The notes beneath the pieces are model-generated. The model did not search any database and was not told where the DNA came from. It saw nothing but the letters and a program-made list of their open reading frames with translations. Positions 25,641-34,939 of a stretch of DNA of 64,000 bases are shown here, piece by piece (within the stretch, counting starts at the first letter, position 1; every line of letters starts with the position of its first letter). The translations under genes were made by a program, and so were the position numbers. This DNA comes from Sutcliffiella horikoshii DSM 8719 (GTDB lineage: Bacteria > Bacillota > Bacilli > Bacillales > Bacillaceae_I): positions 62,001 to 126,000 of the forward strand of contig LQXN01000060.1 of the NCBI GenBank assembly GCA_001648575.1, in the 5' to 3' direction.

Positions 25641-25907
25641 ATGGGAGAAAAATTCTTTTTATATGATGATACTGTAGAAACAAAAACCCGCTTTGTCAGT
25701 TTTATGGGTGAAAACAGCCGATTTGACTTGGCTATCGTGAAATCAGACCGTTATTATGGCAAAAGCCTTGTATTGGATATTCAAGGAAATCGCTTTGCTA
25801 TTATCGGAAGCGATGACCTAGACGAGCCTGGTTACATTGAACATGCATACCAATTATCAGAAGAGGATGCAGCCGAATTGCGTTCATTTTTATATGAGGT
25901 AGTGTAA
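25641..25907 (+). CDS. DUF3055 / SAV0927-like small protein
   Basis: 88 residues: FFLYDDTVETKTRFVSFMGE, then RFDLAIVKSDRYYGKSLVLD, matching what I remember of the DUF3055 (SAV0927) family, a small cytoplasmic beta-rich protein without known function. The frame is open far upstream, but GGAGGAGGT at 25624 and the extended -10 select the ATG at 25641. The C-terminus is acidic (SEEDAAELRSFLYEVV). It is divergent from yutE. Confidence 0.75.
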   Translation: MGEKFFLYDDTVETKTRFVSFMGENSRFDLAIVKSDRYYGKSLVLDIQGNRFAIIGSDDLDEPGYIEHAYQLSEEDAAELRSFLYEVV

Positions 25908-25983
25908 ATCACAATTTTTATAAATAATCCCCGATTGTCTAGGTAAAACTAATTGTATTACTAGACTGAGGGGATGTTTTTTT

Positions 25984-26280
25984 ATGTATGATAGAGAAAA
26001 AGATAAAGAAGAAGAACAGTATACGGATTTTTCCAACGTGGAAACCCAACAAAATTATCTGATTCCAGAAACTCTCCCAGAAGGTCCATATGGGTCTCCA
26101 AGAGGAAAAGACACACCCGTAGAAAACAAAAGCACTCCTTGGCGAGATGGCCAGCGTTATTATAGCGCCTTTAATTATGAAAATAAAAACCTCCACCAAA
26201 ATATACCAAGGCAAGACCCTGGGGCCCATCCCACCCATGATGATGAAAATCGAAATGAGGAACCGCCTTATGGTGGATAA
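25984..26280 (+). CDS. DUF3905-like hydrophilic protein
   Basis: 98 residues, very polar, with no hydrophobic core: many Asp, Glu, Pro and Asn, and the block YLIPETLPEGPYGSPRGKDT. It resembles DUF3905, small proteins restricted to spore formers, function unknown. It looks intrinsically disordered. GAGGGGATGTTTTTTT precedes the ATG. Convergent with yutD across a terminator. Confidence 0.7.
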   Translation: MYDREKDKEEEQYTDFSNVETQQNYLIPETLPEGPYGSPRGKDTPVENKSTPWRDGQRYYSAFNYENKNLHQNIPRQDPGAHPTHDDENRNEEPPYGG

Positions 26281-26341
26281 TCCAGGTTTCATAAAACTTT
26301 GTTGAGTGTTCGCATTTAGTGATTGGAGAAACGAGCCTAAT

Positions 26342-26386
26342 AAAAAAAATCCCATCAACCTTTACCATTAGGTCAATGGGATTTTA
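26342..26386. terminator. Bidirectional terminator
   Basis: ATCCCAT/ATGGGAT with inner ACC/GGT; TTTTAG on the plus side and TTTTTTTTA on the minus side. Confidence 0.85.
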
Positions 26387-26396
26387 GTATGCTAAC

Positions 26397-26690
26397 TCAC
26401 TTCGCTTCTGCAGCAGGTTTCTTCACTTTTTTCAATACAAAGTAGGCACAACCAAAATTGCAATACTCCAAAATGTAATCAGGTAACGTACTGATTTTTG
26501 TGTCATGAGTGGACTTGTGGTTTTGATCCTCAAAAAAACCACGCAAACGCAGTTGATTGTAGCCCCAATCACCCACTATGTAATCATATTTATTTAATAC
26601 ATCGATATATCTTGCTCGGAAGGTTTCTTCGTTAAAACCATCCCGGTTTTCTTCCAAAAGTTCGTAGCAATGGTTTCCAATACAAATCAT
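26397..26690 (-). CDS. yutD: YutD-like (DUF1027) protein
   Basis: 97 residues. The hallmark KYDYIVGDWGYNQLRLRGFF and the C-terminal EYCNFGCAYFVLKK (two cysteines) identify the YutD family, small conserved cytoplasmic proteins of unknown role. An ATG five codons upstream exists, but GGAGG is 8 nt before the ATG at 26690. In B. subtilis it also lies between yutE and the yutC lipoprotein gene. Confidence 0.88.
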   Translation of the reverse strand: MICIGNHCYELLEENRDGFNEETFRARYIDVLNKYDYIVGDWGYNQLRLRGFFEDQNHKSTHDTKISTLPDYILEYCNFGCAYFVLKKVKKPAAEAK

Positions 26691-26799
26691 GATTCGATCC
26701 TCCATTTCTGCTCTTATTTACATTATAGACCATTCTCCATCAATTTCTAAGTCAAAATTTTTTTCAATGGGAAACCCTATCATCAAGGGGGTGTTTCCA

Positions 26800-27489
26800 T
26801 TGAGGAAAACAATAAAAATTCTAGCACTTTGCAGTTTGGTTACAGCATCTATGACGGCATGTAACTTTGATCCAACACCACAGGAACGTCAGTCCAGAAA
26901 TATGGTTTACGGGCGAGACGGCCAGCCGATGAACACCAACACCGGTCACCGTTACAATATGTATGATGCAAGAACTGACAACAATCATGATCGAACTCGA
27001 TTTGGCTATATGCGTGATCAAGCAGAACCTGTAAGAAACTCACAGCGATATAATGAAAATATTGCTGCTGTGGACTATGGAGAAATTGCGAACATCATCA
27101 ATAAAATGGTTGTACAATTGCCAAATATTGAGGACTCCGCAACTCTTGTGACAGATGAAGAGGTCCTGATTGCATATGACTCAAACAGTGATGACCGTGA
27201 AATGACGGCAGACCAAGTAAGCAAAACAGGTTTATCTATCGTTCCGCGTTATTATCATGTTTATATTTCCGATAACCCGGAGATGATACATGACATCGAA
27301 CGCTTCCGTTCACTTGGCGTTTCAAGCCCAAGAGTGGATCAGATATTAGAAACAACCATCAAAGAAATGCTTAAGTCCCCTCAAGGGAAAAAGTTGAACA
27401 ATGGTGAAAATGCAAATGGGGAAGCAGAAGGCGAAATGAACGAAGAAACCGAAAAAAGTGAATACGGTAAACAAATGAGAAACGAATAA
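26800..27489 (+). CDS. yutC: YhcN/YlaJ-family sporulation lipoprotein
   Basis: 229 residues. TTG start at 26800 behind AAGGGGGTG. The signal peptide ILALCSLVTASMTAC has a near-lipobox (Met-Thr-Ala-Cys), so the Cys near residue 21 is probably lipidated. The C-terminal 120 residues (YGEIANIINKMVVQLPNIED, VTDEEVLIAYDS, YISDNPEMIHDIERF) match the YhcN/YlaJ family of forespore/spore membrane lipoproteins. The tail is Glu/Asn-rich. Position matches B. subtilis yutC; I assign that symbol by synteny. Confidence 0.8.
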   Translation: MRKTIKILALCSLVTASMTACNFDPTPQERQSRNMVYGRDGQPMNTNTGHRYNMYDARTDNNHDRTRFGYMRDQAEPVRNSQRYNENIAAVDYGEIANIINKMVVQLPNIEDSATLVTDEEVLIAYDSNSDDREMTADQVSKTGLSIVPRYYHVYISDNPEMIHDIERFRSLGVSSPRVDQILETTIKEMLKSPQGKKLNNGENANGEAEGEMNEETEKSEYGKQMRNE

Positions 27490-27494
27490 ATGAT

Positions 27495-27530
27495 TAAAAA
27501 AGGTACAGATGCAAATATCTGTACCTTTCC
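27495..27530. terminator. Terminator between yutC and lipA
   Basis: AGGTACAGAT pairs perfectly with ATCTGTACCT; A-run before and T-rich after, usable from both convergent genes. Confidence 0.88.
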
Positions 27531-27533
27531 CAT

Positions 27534-28430
27534 TTATGCTTGTGCTTGTCTTGCTTTAGATGCTTCGTTTACTTGTTCATCCGCATGGTAGGAAGAACGG
27601 ACAAGCGGACCTGCTTCACAATGGCTGAAGCCTTTAGTCATCGCGATTTCCTTCAGTTCGGCAAATTCATCCGGGTGATAATACTTCTGTACCTTGATGT
27701 GCTTCTTGGATGGTTGCAGATATTGGCCAATTGCCATGATGTCCACATTATTTGCACGTAGGTCCTCCATTGTTTCAATGATTTCCTCTTTTGTTTCCCC
27801 GAGTCCGATCATGATGCTTGATTTTGTGGGGATATCAGGTTGCAATTCTTTTGCACGACGTAAAAGTTCAAGGGAACGGTCATATGTCGCTCTTGCACGG
27901 ACTCTAGGCGTCAGGGAGCGGACCGTTTCGATGTTGTGGTTAAGGATATCCGGTCTTGCTGCCATCAACATTTCAATATTCTCATATACCCCGCCCATAT
28001 CAGATGGAAGGACCTCTATGGTAGTGAAAGGATTTTCACGGCGTACCGCTCTGATGGTTTCAGCAAAGATCCGGGCACCGCCATCTTTTAAATCGTCACG
28101 GGCGACTGCTGTGATTACAGCGTGTTTCAGGTTCATCAATTTCACGGATTCAGCTACACGTTCCGGCTCTTGCGTATCAAGTTCGGTTGGAAGCCCTGTT
28201 TTGACCGCACAGAAACGACAGGCTCTAGTACAGACTGCTCCAAGGATCATAAATGTTGCAGTACGTCTCACAGCCCAGCATTCATGAATATTTGGGCACT
28301 TTGCTTCTTCACAGACAGTATTCAAATTATTCTCTCTCATCAATTTCTTGAGACCAGTATAGTTTTCGTTTGTATTCAGCTTGATTTTCAACCAATCAGG
28401 TTTACGTATGTACTCTTCTTTTTTAGCCAT
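27534..28430 (-). CDS. lipA: Lipoyl synthase
   Basis: 298 residues. The auxiliary-cluster cysteines [12 protein letters not shown] near residue 40 and the radical-SAM motif CTRACRFC near residue 66 are complete, followed by the C-terminal RSSYHADE. It inserts two sulfurs into protein-bound octanoate, using S-adenosylmethionine and two [4Fe-4S] clusters; the auxiliary cluster is the sulfur source. One client carrier, GcvH, is encoded at 59024-59407. It depends on the Suf system encoded at 45-50 kb. Standard length, monocistronic. Confidence 0.96.
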   Translation of the reverse strand: MAKKEEYIRKPDWLKIKLNTNENYTGLKKLMRENNLNTVCEEAKCPNIHECWAVRRTATFMILGAVCTRACRFCAVKTGLPTELDTQEPERVAESVKLMNLKHAVITAVARDDLKDGGARIFAETIRAVRRENPFTTIEVLPSDMGGVYENIEMLMAARPDILNHNIETVRSLTPRVRARATYDRSLELLRRAKELQPDIPTKSSIMIGLGETKEEIIETMEDLRANNVDIMAIGQYLQPSKKHIKVQKYYHPDEFAELKEIAMTKGFSHCEAGPLVRSSYHADEQVNEASKARQAQA

Positions 28431-28675
28431 ATGCTCAACTCCAACTTGTCTTATTTCAAAGAATAATTATCTATATGTTTTTACTATTCTCACTAATCTT
28501 ATAGGGAAAAATGACATGTTTCATCTGTCACTTTACCAAACATCCAAGGAAGAAACAAGTCCAAAACCTTCCACGGTAAGATGTCCGTCAATCTTCCATG
28601 AATTAGTATAAATGAAATAGAAAAAACTCACCAAACTAAACAGTAGGAAATGAAAGTAAAGAAAGGAGAGAGGTC

Positions 28676-29662
28676 TTGATACGACTATTCTTATGCGTCA
28701 TAATTCTATTTGCTACTATACCAGATGATGCCTCTGCTGCCGAGAAAAGTTTAACCGATGAGCAGATTTATGCAAAAAGGCAGGAGCTATATACGAGAAT
28801 GCAATCTTTTACGCAAATTCCGTGGCATTACTTTGCAGCAGTCGATCAATACGAAAGAAACGTCCGAAGAGTCAGAAGGGATATACCGAAAGCAAAAGGG
28901 GTAATCGGGATCTACTATAAGCCAGAGTTATGGGCAGGTCCACTGAACCCTGATGCACAGGATACCAATCCGTCTAGCATCCAATTCTTTGGCGGCTTGG
29001 GACTTGATGGCAACGGTGACGGGATAGCTGATTCCACGAATGATGAAGATGTGCTTTTTACATTTGCGTCTTATCTTAAGAACTATGGGACCAGTAAGGA
29101 AAATCTAAAAATTGCCCTTTGGGATTATTATCAACGGGATAAAACAGTCGGCCTGATCATGGGGCATTTAAAACTTTATAGCACATATGACACTTTAAAA
29201 CTTGATTCGCATGCATTTCCTCTGCCAATACGTTCTAATTTCAGCTACCGCAACACATGGGGTGATGCAAGGGGATGGGGTGGCCGCAGAATGCATGAAG
29301 GGACCGATATTTTTGCAAGCTATGGTGTCCCTGTCCGCTCCACTTGTTATGGCATCATTGAAATCAAGGGGTGGAATAAGTTTGGCGGATGGAGACTTGG
29401 GATCCGTGATATCAATAATACGTATCATTATTTTGCCCACCTGAACGGCTTTGCCAAAGATCTAGAAGTAGGGCAGGTAGTAGAGCCCGGACAGATAGTC
29501 GGATCTGTTGGCAGTTCAGGATATGGCCCTCCCGGAACAGCTGGAAAGTTCCCCCCACATCTTCACTATGGGATGTATAAGGACAATGGATATACAGAAT
29601 GGTCTTATGATCCATTTCCACACCTTAAATCATGGGAACGTATAGATCGCAAAAAACGCTAA
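28676..29662 (+). CDS. lytH: LytH, M23-family spore cortex L-Ala-D-Glu peptidase
   Basis: 328 residues. The TTG start follows AAAGGAGAGAGGTC. Signal peptide FLCVIILFATIPDDASA is followed by a helical N-terminal part. The M23 zinc site comes as MHEGTDIFA (HxxxD) near residue 213 and PPHLHYGM (HxH) near residue 292. B. subtilis LytH (YunA) trims stem peptides to single L-Ala in spore cortex and is made late in the mother cell. Gene position next to lipA is the same. I could not identify a sporulation promoter with confidence in 28431-28675. Confidence 0.93.
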   Translation: MIRLFLCVIILFATIPDDASAAEKSLTDEQIYAKRQELYTRMQSFTQIPWHYFAAVDQYERNVRRVRRDIPKAKGVIGIYYKPELWAGPLNPDAQDTNPSSIQFFGGLGLDGNGDGIADSTNDEDVLFTFASYLKNYGTSKENLKIALWDYYQRDKTVGLIMGHLKLYSTYDTLKLDSHAFPLPIRSNFSYRNTWGDARGWGGRRMHEGTDIFASYGVPVRSTCYGIIEIKGWNKFGGWRLGIRDINNTYHYFAHLNGFAKDLEVGQVVEPGQIVGSVGSSGYGPPGTAGKFPPHLHYGMYKDNGYTEWSYDPFPHLKSWERIDRKKR

Positions 29663-29706
29663 AAAAGCTGTTGGCCTGGAATTTCTCCAAGCCAACAGCT
29701 TCCTCT
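29661..29706. terminator. Terminator between lytH and the MetS gene
   Basis: AGCTGTTGGC pairs with GCCAACAGCT; A-run upstream gives TTTTTT on the minus strand for the transporter operon. Confidence 0.88.
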
Positions 29707-29708
29707 AT

Positions 29709-29813
29709 TTAAGCTTCCTTACTTTTTTTGATCGCCCATGCGATGCTTCCCGCAAGGCCGCCCCAAATGATGGCAATACCGACAACCATCATGATAATCG
29801 CGCTTGTATCCAT
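29709..29813 (-). CDS. MetS-type small subunit of an NSS transporter
   Basis: 34 residues: one transmembrane helix (IIMMVVGIAIIWGGLAGSIA) and a basic tail. The ATG overlaps the stop of the large transporter gene as TAATG, so translation is coupled. Tiny partners of this kind (MetS family) accompany sodium-dependent NSS transporters; in Corynebacterium MetP needs MetS for methionine uptake. The GGAGGT before it lies inside the end of the large gene. A clear example of a functional microprotein. Confidence 0.85.
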   Translation of the reverse strand: MDTSAIIMMVVGIAIIWGGLAGSIAWAIKKSKEA

Positions 29814-31336
29814 TATTTATTGACCTCCTTTGATGAGGATGGAAGATCCAAGGTATCTTTTTTCCATTTTATTAGGGAGAAGGCAATACCTACGAGCAAT
29901 GCAAGGACTGCCACAACTACACCATATTGGATGGTGAAGATACGAGGGTAACCTTCGTAAACCTCCGCGATGTTTGTACGGATCAAATCAATCATCATAT
30001 ATCCAAGTACAAGCGGTGTGATAACAGCCAATGACCAGGTCCACCAATGTCCTAAGAACCCTGTTAATTTAATATCGGAAATCTCATTCGCGTGGTTTCG
30101 TAATGATTTTAGCTGTCTTGCAAAGTATACGACAACGATTACTTGAACCAGACCAGCAAGTGCCACACCGAATTGGTTGATGAAGTAGTCAGCTACATCA
30201 AGGAAGTTCAACCCGCCTTGAGTGGCAAAAACCAATGAAATAATTGCAGATAAGCCTCCACCGAATGCTACTGCTTTAGTACGGGAAACCTTGAACTTAT
30301 CCTGTACTCCAGCTACAAAAGTCTCCACAATCGATATCAAGGAAGATAATCCTGCCAGGACTAGCGATCCAAAGAAGAGGAAGCCAAACAGCTGGTTGAA
30401 AGCCGGAAATTCATTGATGATTTGCGGGAATACAACGAATGCCAGACCGACGCCCCCTGCTACCACTTCATCTACTCCAACCCCTTGTTGAACAGCCATG
30501 AAACCTAGGATACTGAATACCCCGATACCAGCCAGTAATTCAAAACCGGAGTTACTGAACCCTGTGATGAATGCATTATTTGTGATATCAGATTTCTTTG
30601 GCAGATAACTTGAATACGTAATCATGATCGCAAATGCGATTGATAGACTGAAGAATATTTGTCCATATGCCGCTACCCAAACCTTACCGTTAGCTATAGT
30701 GCTCCAGTCAGGTTTAAAGAATGCATTAAGACCAGTGCCTGCACCTTCTAAAGTCAGGGCACGGACTACGATGATCAAGAAAAGTACAACTAGTGCAGGG
30801 ATGAATATTTTGTTTGCAACCTCTACACCCTTTTTAACACCCTTGAATAATACGCCTAGCGTTACCACCCAAACGATGATTAATGGCAATAATACAGAAG
30901 GAACCATACTTCCGAATTCACCAGGTGCTGATACCTGAAGATATTCTCCAATAAGGAATCCACCTGTGTCGTCCCCCCACTTCAAATTCAGTGAGAACAC
31001 AGAGTAAGACATGGCCCAAGCGATGATGACGGCATAATAAGTAGAAATTACGAATGCGATACCAACTTGCCACCAGCCAAGCCATTCATACTTTTTGTTC
31101 ATTCTTGCATAAGAAAGTGGTGCAGAACCGCGGTACTTATGACCCATTGTGAATTCAAGGATCAATAGCGGAATACCCGCTGTCAGAAGGGCGAATAAAT
31201 ATGGAACGAAGAAAGCCCCTCCTCCATTTTCATAAGCAGTTGCCGGAAAACGCCATATGTTCCCTAAACCGATGGCCGATCCAACCGCTGCCAAAATAAA
31301 TCCTGCTCTTGTCCCCCATTGCGGCCGATTATCCAT
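29813..31336 (-). CDS. Sodium-dependent amino-acid transporter (NSS/SNF family)
   Basis: 507 residues, about twelve membrane segments. The NSS signature AIGLGNIWRFP in helix 1 (near residue 21) and GGGAFFVPYL give the sodium and substrate site of the LeuT fold. The coupled MetS gene and resemblance to MetP point to methionine and/or alanine, but no methionine riboswitch precedes it. The promoter at 31436-31464 is a near-perfect sigma-A promoter. In the leader GGACTCTTT/AAAGAGTC can pair just before the GGGGGAGAG ribosome site. Confidence 0.9.
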   Translation of the reverse strand: MDNRPQWGTRAGFILAAVGSAIGLGNIWRFPATAYENGGGAFFVPYLFALLTAGIPLLILEFTMGHKYRGSAPLSYARMNKKYEWLGWWQVGIAFVISTYYAVIIAWAMSYSVFSLNLKWGDDTGGFLIGEYLQVSAPGEFGSMVPSVLLPLIIVWVVTLGVLFKGVKKGVEVANKIFIPALVVLFLIIVVRALTLEGAGTGLNAFFKPDWSTIANGKVWVAAYGQIFFSLSIAFAIMITYSSYLPKKSDITNNAFITGFSNSGFELLAGIGVFSILGFMAVQQGVGVDEVVAGGVGLAFVVFPQIINEFPAFNQLFGFLFFGSLVLAGLSSLISIVETFVAGVQDKFKVSRTKAVAFGGGLSAIISLVFATQGGLNFLDVADYFINQFGVALAGLVQVIVVVYFARQLKSLRNHANEISDIKLTGFLGHWWTWSLAVITPLVLGYMMIDLIRTNIAEVYEGYPRIFTIQYGVVVAVLALLVGIAFSLIKWKKDTLDLPSSSKEVNK

Positions 31337-31435
31337 TCTCTCTCTCCCCCTATTTAGACTCTTTTTATTACCAAAAAATAGATTAAAGAGTCCAAATGTT
31401 TTATTTTTTCTGATTATTTAATATAATTTATACAT

Positions 31436-31464
31436 AGTATAACTAGACTTTATGACTATGTCAA
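31436..31464 (-). promoter_or_regulatory. Sigma-A promoter of the NSS transporter operon
   Basis: Minus strand TTGACA, 17-nt spacer, TATACT. The remaining gap up to 31605 is AT-rich and featureless. Confidence 0.8.
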
Positions 31465-31605
31465 AACAAACTTTTACACTATATTAGTCGACATTACGTG
31501 ACAATTCTCGACAATGCATTTTTATTCTATCAACATCACCCAACAGGCTAAATGCACTGATACATGAGAGTTTCATTATGAATATTTATTCATTTTGTTT
31601 TTCAA

Positions 31606-31662
31606 AATAAAAACACCTCTCTTTTTATCACTTAATAAAAAGTAGATAAAAAGGAGGTGTTC
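31606..31662 (-). terminator. Terminator of the NhaC-family gene
   Basis: Long hairpin AACACCTC-CTTTTTATC / GATAAAAAGAGAGGTGTT followed on the minus strand by TTTTATTTTG. Confidence 0.88.
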
Positions 31663-31690
31663 ATTACTTTATTTGAAAAGTATTATGAGA

Positions 31691-33256
31691 TTATTCAGCT
31701 GTTTTCAACGTTTTAAAACTAAAACCAATAACAACAAAAGCAACTAATACTACTAACAGTCCAAGTAATGCGCTTCCAGTCAGACCAAGCACAATGAAAC
31801 CTGCAATCGCGACACCTGCACTAATTAGCGCATATGGAAGCTGTGTCAATACATGGTCAATATGATTACATCCTGCACCAGTGGAGGAAAGGATTGTTGT
31901 ATCGGAAATTGGTGAACAATGATCTCCGAATACCGCCCCGGCCAATACTGCTGCAAGTACAGGTAATAAAATGGTTACATCTGTTGCCACTGCTATTTGA
32001 CCTGCTATAGGAAGCAACAGCGTGAAAGTACCCCATGAAGTTCCTGTCGCAAGTGCTGTAAAACCTGCAATGACAAAAATGATTGCTGGCAAGAAAGCAA
32101 TATTTATATTAGAGTTTTCCACTTGTTCGGCAATGTACGTTCCAGTACCCAAACCATCAATCAATCCGGCAATGGTCCATGCAAATAATAGAATATAGAT
32201 GGCAGGCAGCATCGATTTTGTTCCTTCTTTCAACCCTTGCCCCACTACATTACTTGATACTCCACCTTTTGAAATTTGAGTGAAAAGTAAGACTAAGGAA
32301 ACTACCAAAGCAAACAAACCACCATAGAATAATGCTGCAGATGGATCTGTGTTTTCAAAAATACCTAAGACAGTGATATCTCCTTCAATTGCAGAAGCAC
32401 CGGTCCAAAGCATCGCTCCAATCACACCGACAAAAAGTGCGACAATCGGCCAAACAAGATTGCCAATTGTTCCTTTAGTGCTAGTAGGAAGTTCGTCTGA
32501 TAGCTCTCCTGGCACTTCTTTTTCTGAATCGTATAATTCCCCAGTCTCCATTGCACGTTGCTCGTGCTTTCTCATTGGACCGATATTGAAGTTGAAATAA
32601 CTTACAAGGAAAACCATGATAATTGCTGAGAATACGTATAAATTCATCGGAATGATTTGCATGAATGCACTAAATGCTGTTAAATCACTAATATTTTGTC
32701 TTACAATTACATCTGCCCCTATAATACCGATAATAACTGCACCCCAACTTGAAACAGGTGAGATGACACAAATCGGTGCAGATGTGGAATCGATCAAGTA
32801 CGCTAATTTGGCACGTGATACCTTGTAGCGGTCCGTTATCGGTCTACTGATTTGACCCACTGCCAATGCGTTGAAATAATCATCGATAAAAATAACGATA
32901 CCTAAAACAGCAGTTAAAAATTTCGAACCTCTTCTTGTCTTGATTTTTGTCTGTGCCCAGTCAGCAAAGGCCCTGCTGCCACCAGTGATAGAAATGAATG
33001 CAGTAATGATTCCTAAGATAATTAAGAACACAAGGATATAAATATTCCATAAGTTCAACTCTTTATCGTCTACCGAATAAAAAAGACCTAGTACCATATC
33101 CCAAATCAGCACAAACATTGTCACCGGATTGAAGTCAGCCAACATTAAAGCTGCAGCAAGAATACCTACTCCAAGTGAAAGCAATACTCTCCTGGTCAAT
33201 ATAACCATCAAGATTGCAAGCACTGGAGGAATCAAAGAATAAATTGTTCCTTCCAT
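31691..33256 (-). CDS. NhaC-family transporter, probable lysine importer
   Basis: 521 residues with about eleven membrane segments. NhaC-superfamily blocks include VFGDHCSPISDTTILSSTGA near residue 440 and IFIDDYFNALAVGQ near residue 120. By sequence alone it would be called a Na+/H+ antiporter. However, a lysine riboswitch with its terminator sits directly upstream, and NhaC-type proteins under this riboswitch (LysW) have been predicted to import lysine. I therefore call it a lysine transporter by inference. The open frame extends 27 codons upstream into the leader; GGGGG 10 nt before selects ATG 33256. Confidence 0.85.
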   Translation of the reverse strand: MEGTIYSLIPPVLAILMVILTRRVLLSLGVGILAAALMLADFNPVTMFVLIWDMVLGLFYSVDDKELNLWNIYILVFLIILGIITAFISITGGSRAFADWAQTKIKTRRGSKFLTAVLGIVIFIDDYFNALAVGQISRPITDRYKVSRAKLAYLIDSTSAPICVISPVSSWGAVIIGIIGADVIVRQNISDLTAFSAFMQIIPMNLYVFSAIIMVFLVSYFNFNIGPMRKHEQRAMETGELYDSEKEVPGELSDELPTSTKGTIGNLVWPIVALFVGVIGAMLWTGASAIEGDITVLGIFENTDPSAALFYGGLFALVVSLVLLFTQISKGGVSSNVVGQGLKEGTKSMLPAIYILLFAWTIAGLIDGLGTGTYIAEQVENSNINIAFLPAIIFVIAGFTALATGTSWGTFTLLLPIAGQIAVATDVTILLPVLAAVLAGAVFGDHCSPISDTTILSSTGAGCNHIDHVLTQLPYALISAGVAIAGFIVLGLTGSALLGLLVVLVAFVVIGFSFKTLKTAE

Positions 33257-33336
33257 AACAAAAAAACCCCCATTAGTTGTAATATGCTTGACCGGATCAA
33301 ACGGGTTACAACAATGGAAGGCGCTGAAAGAAAACA

Positions 33337-33612
33337 AAATAAAAAGTAATGATAGAAAATAACTATCATTACCTGTGTAATGTGTTATCCTCCATCCGAT
33401 CAGTAGCCCTCCACTATAAAACCGTCCGTACCGGTCATAATGGCAGTGTTATCCTTATTCAAGATAACCCCAGCGATATAAGTTCGACAGCTTACATCAC
33501 TTCGGCACAGCATCCTTTCTCCTACCATCTTTGGTGTCACCCTCCAGTAGTATTACTCTTATGCTATGCAGCCTCTACCTCATCGTATGATAAGGGAAGT
33601 ATATTAATTTAT
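33337..33612 (-). promoter_or_regulatory. Lysine riboswitch (L-box) with transcription terminator
   Basis: Read on the minus strand: GATGAGGTAGAGGCTGC, GTGCCGAAGTGAT, ATCGCTGGGGTTATC, ACACTGCCATTATGACCGG and GTGGAGGGCTAC occur in L-box order. They are followed by a perfect 10-bp terminator stem (GTAATGATAG / CTATCATTAC, 33346-33372) with TTTTTATTTT. Lysine binding should favour the terminator and lower expression of the transporter. Confidence 0.92.
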
Positions 33613-33618
33613 GAATAT

Positions 33619-33647
33619 ACTATATCATATTTCCTATTTTAGGACAA
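33619..33647 (-). promoter_or_regulatory. Sigma-A promoter of the lysine riboswitch transcript
   Basis: Minus strand TTGTCC, 17-nt spacer, TATAGT, about 7 nt before the presumed leader start. Confidence 0.7.
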
Positions 33648-33669
33648 AGGAAATATTTCTCGCTGCCTA

Positions 33670-34776
33670 TCAACTTACAGCAGCTATATTATCTTGCCTG
33701 TCACAATCCACAATCGCCAGATTAAGGTGATCCTTTAGATTGATATCATACGGCTTTTCTAATTCCTCTCCTTCTTCTTCTACAATTCTAAGAATAGGTC
33801 GTTCCGTCAAATCTTTATTTTGCCCGATTACAAGTCCTTTTCTGCCATCATTTAAGGTAAGCATCAGACCGTACGGATAGATAGCAACGGATTTTCGGAA
33901 AGCTTCAATTATTTCAGGTTCATAAAGTGTTCCTGAGCCTGCATAAAGTATCTCTAAACCTTCATGCGGCAACATTGCACTGCGATAGACTCGATGGGAA
34001 GTAACTGCATCGAAAACATCCGCTACAGCAAGTATTTTCCCGAAAAGATGGATGTCATCCGTCTTGATCCCCCTCGGATAACCACTGCCATTAAGACGCT
34101 CATGATGTTGAAATGCACAATGGGCGACCATAAGCGGAATGGATTGCATGTTGCGGAGAATGTCGTAGCCGTATGTGGCATGTCTTTTCATCTCTGCAAA
34201 CTCATCGCTAGAAAGTTTACCAGGCTTGAATAAGATATTATTTGGAACAAGCATCTTTCCAATATCGTGGAGAATACCGCCTAGCCCCAAGGTTTCCAAA
34301 TCCTTCTGTGACAATCCTAGCTTCAGTCCAATGGACAGCGCATAAAGAGTCACATTAAGAGAATGGGTAAATACATAATTATCATGTACATAGACATCCG
34401 TCAACAAGGCGGAAACTTCATCGTTGGATTTCATATCTGTAAGCAGATGTTGAATTAGTGATTTTAAATCTTTGGATGATTCATCCATCACAAACCATTT
34501 ACTTAATGCTTTTTCATGCTCCACTGATCTGAACATATCAGTGATGGTTTTTACTGCCTCATTCCGGACTTTATCCGATATGATAGTCGGAACTTCCATC
34601 CCGTTTGTCCGGGCATCTTTTATATATACATACGTAACATTTAATTGTTGCAGGCGTGAAATCATTCGTGAAGTGACAGAAATCCCCTCGCTCAACAGCA
34701 CCCTGCCGGAATCATTATATATTGACCTGGCTAATTCCATTCCCGGTTTCATTGATCTTGTAGGTAATAGTCTCAT
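33670..34776 (-). CDS. HD-GYP domain protein, probable cyclic-di-GMP phosphodiesterase
   Basis: 368 residues. N-terminal 100 residues are an uncharacterised helical segment (VLLSEGISVTSRMISRLQQL). The HD-GYP domain spans about residues 135-300: HSLNVTLYALSIG, HDIGKMLVPNNIL, FQHHERLNGSGYPRG and DVFDAVTSHRVYR carry the metal ligands and the GYP motif. The C-terminus (LTLNDGRKGLVIGQNKDLTE) is a small beta module. The domain cleaves c-di-GMP in other bacteria. A GTG at 34794 is also open; GGAGAAGTT selects ATG 34776. Monocistronic. Confidence 0.88.
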   Translation of the reverse strand: MRLLPTRSMKPGMELARSIYNDSGRVLLSEGISVTSRMISRLQQLNVTYVYIKDARTNGMEVPTIISDKVRNEAVKTITDMFRSVEHEKALSKWFVMDESSKDLKSLIQHLLTDMKSNDEVSALLTDVYVHDNYVFTHSLNVTLYALSIGLKLGLSQKDLETLGLGGILHDIGKMLVPNNILFKPGKLSSDEFAEMKRHATYGYDILRNMQSIPLMVAHCAFQHHERLNGSGYPRGIKTDDIHLFGKILAVADVFDAVTSHRVYRSAMLPHEGLEILYAGSGTLYEPEIIEAFRKSVAIYPYGLMLTLNDGRKGLVIGQNKDLTERPILRIVEEEGEELEKPYDINLKDHLNLAIVDCDRQDNIAAVS

Positions 34777-34913
34777 AACTTCTCCTATCTTCACATTTCG
34801 ACAAAATCTATATATTTCCTATTATAGTAAAAATTTATTAATAAAGCTTGGTAATTTTGAAAAAAGTTATGAAGAATTTTTAAACAAGGATAATAAACCG
34901 GATAGAAAGACAA

Positions 34914-34939
34914 AAGTACCACCCTTTGCGGTGGTACTT
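34914..34939. terminator. Terminator hairpin, first copy
   Basis: AAGTACCACC CTTTGC GGTGGTACTT. It is repeated at 35149-35174 with one loop difference, across repeat A copy 3. Confidence 0.85.

Noticed and set aside
27694-28287. 197-codon plus-strand frame opposite lipA
   Set aside because: Antisense shadow of lipA; no start signal.
31337-31435. Methionine riboswitch in front of the NSS transporter
   Set aside because: None of the S-box landmarks seen at 54420-54555 occur here; only a simple hairpin.
31691-33337. NhaC gene starting at 33337
   Set aside because: That start lies upstream of the true ribosome site and overlaps the riboswitch terminator region; ATG 33256 is better supported.
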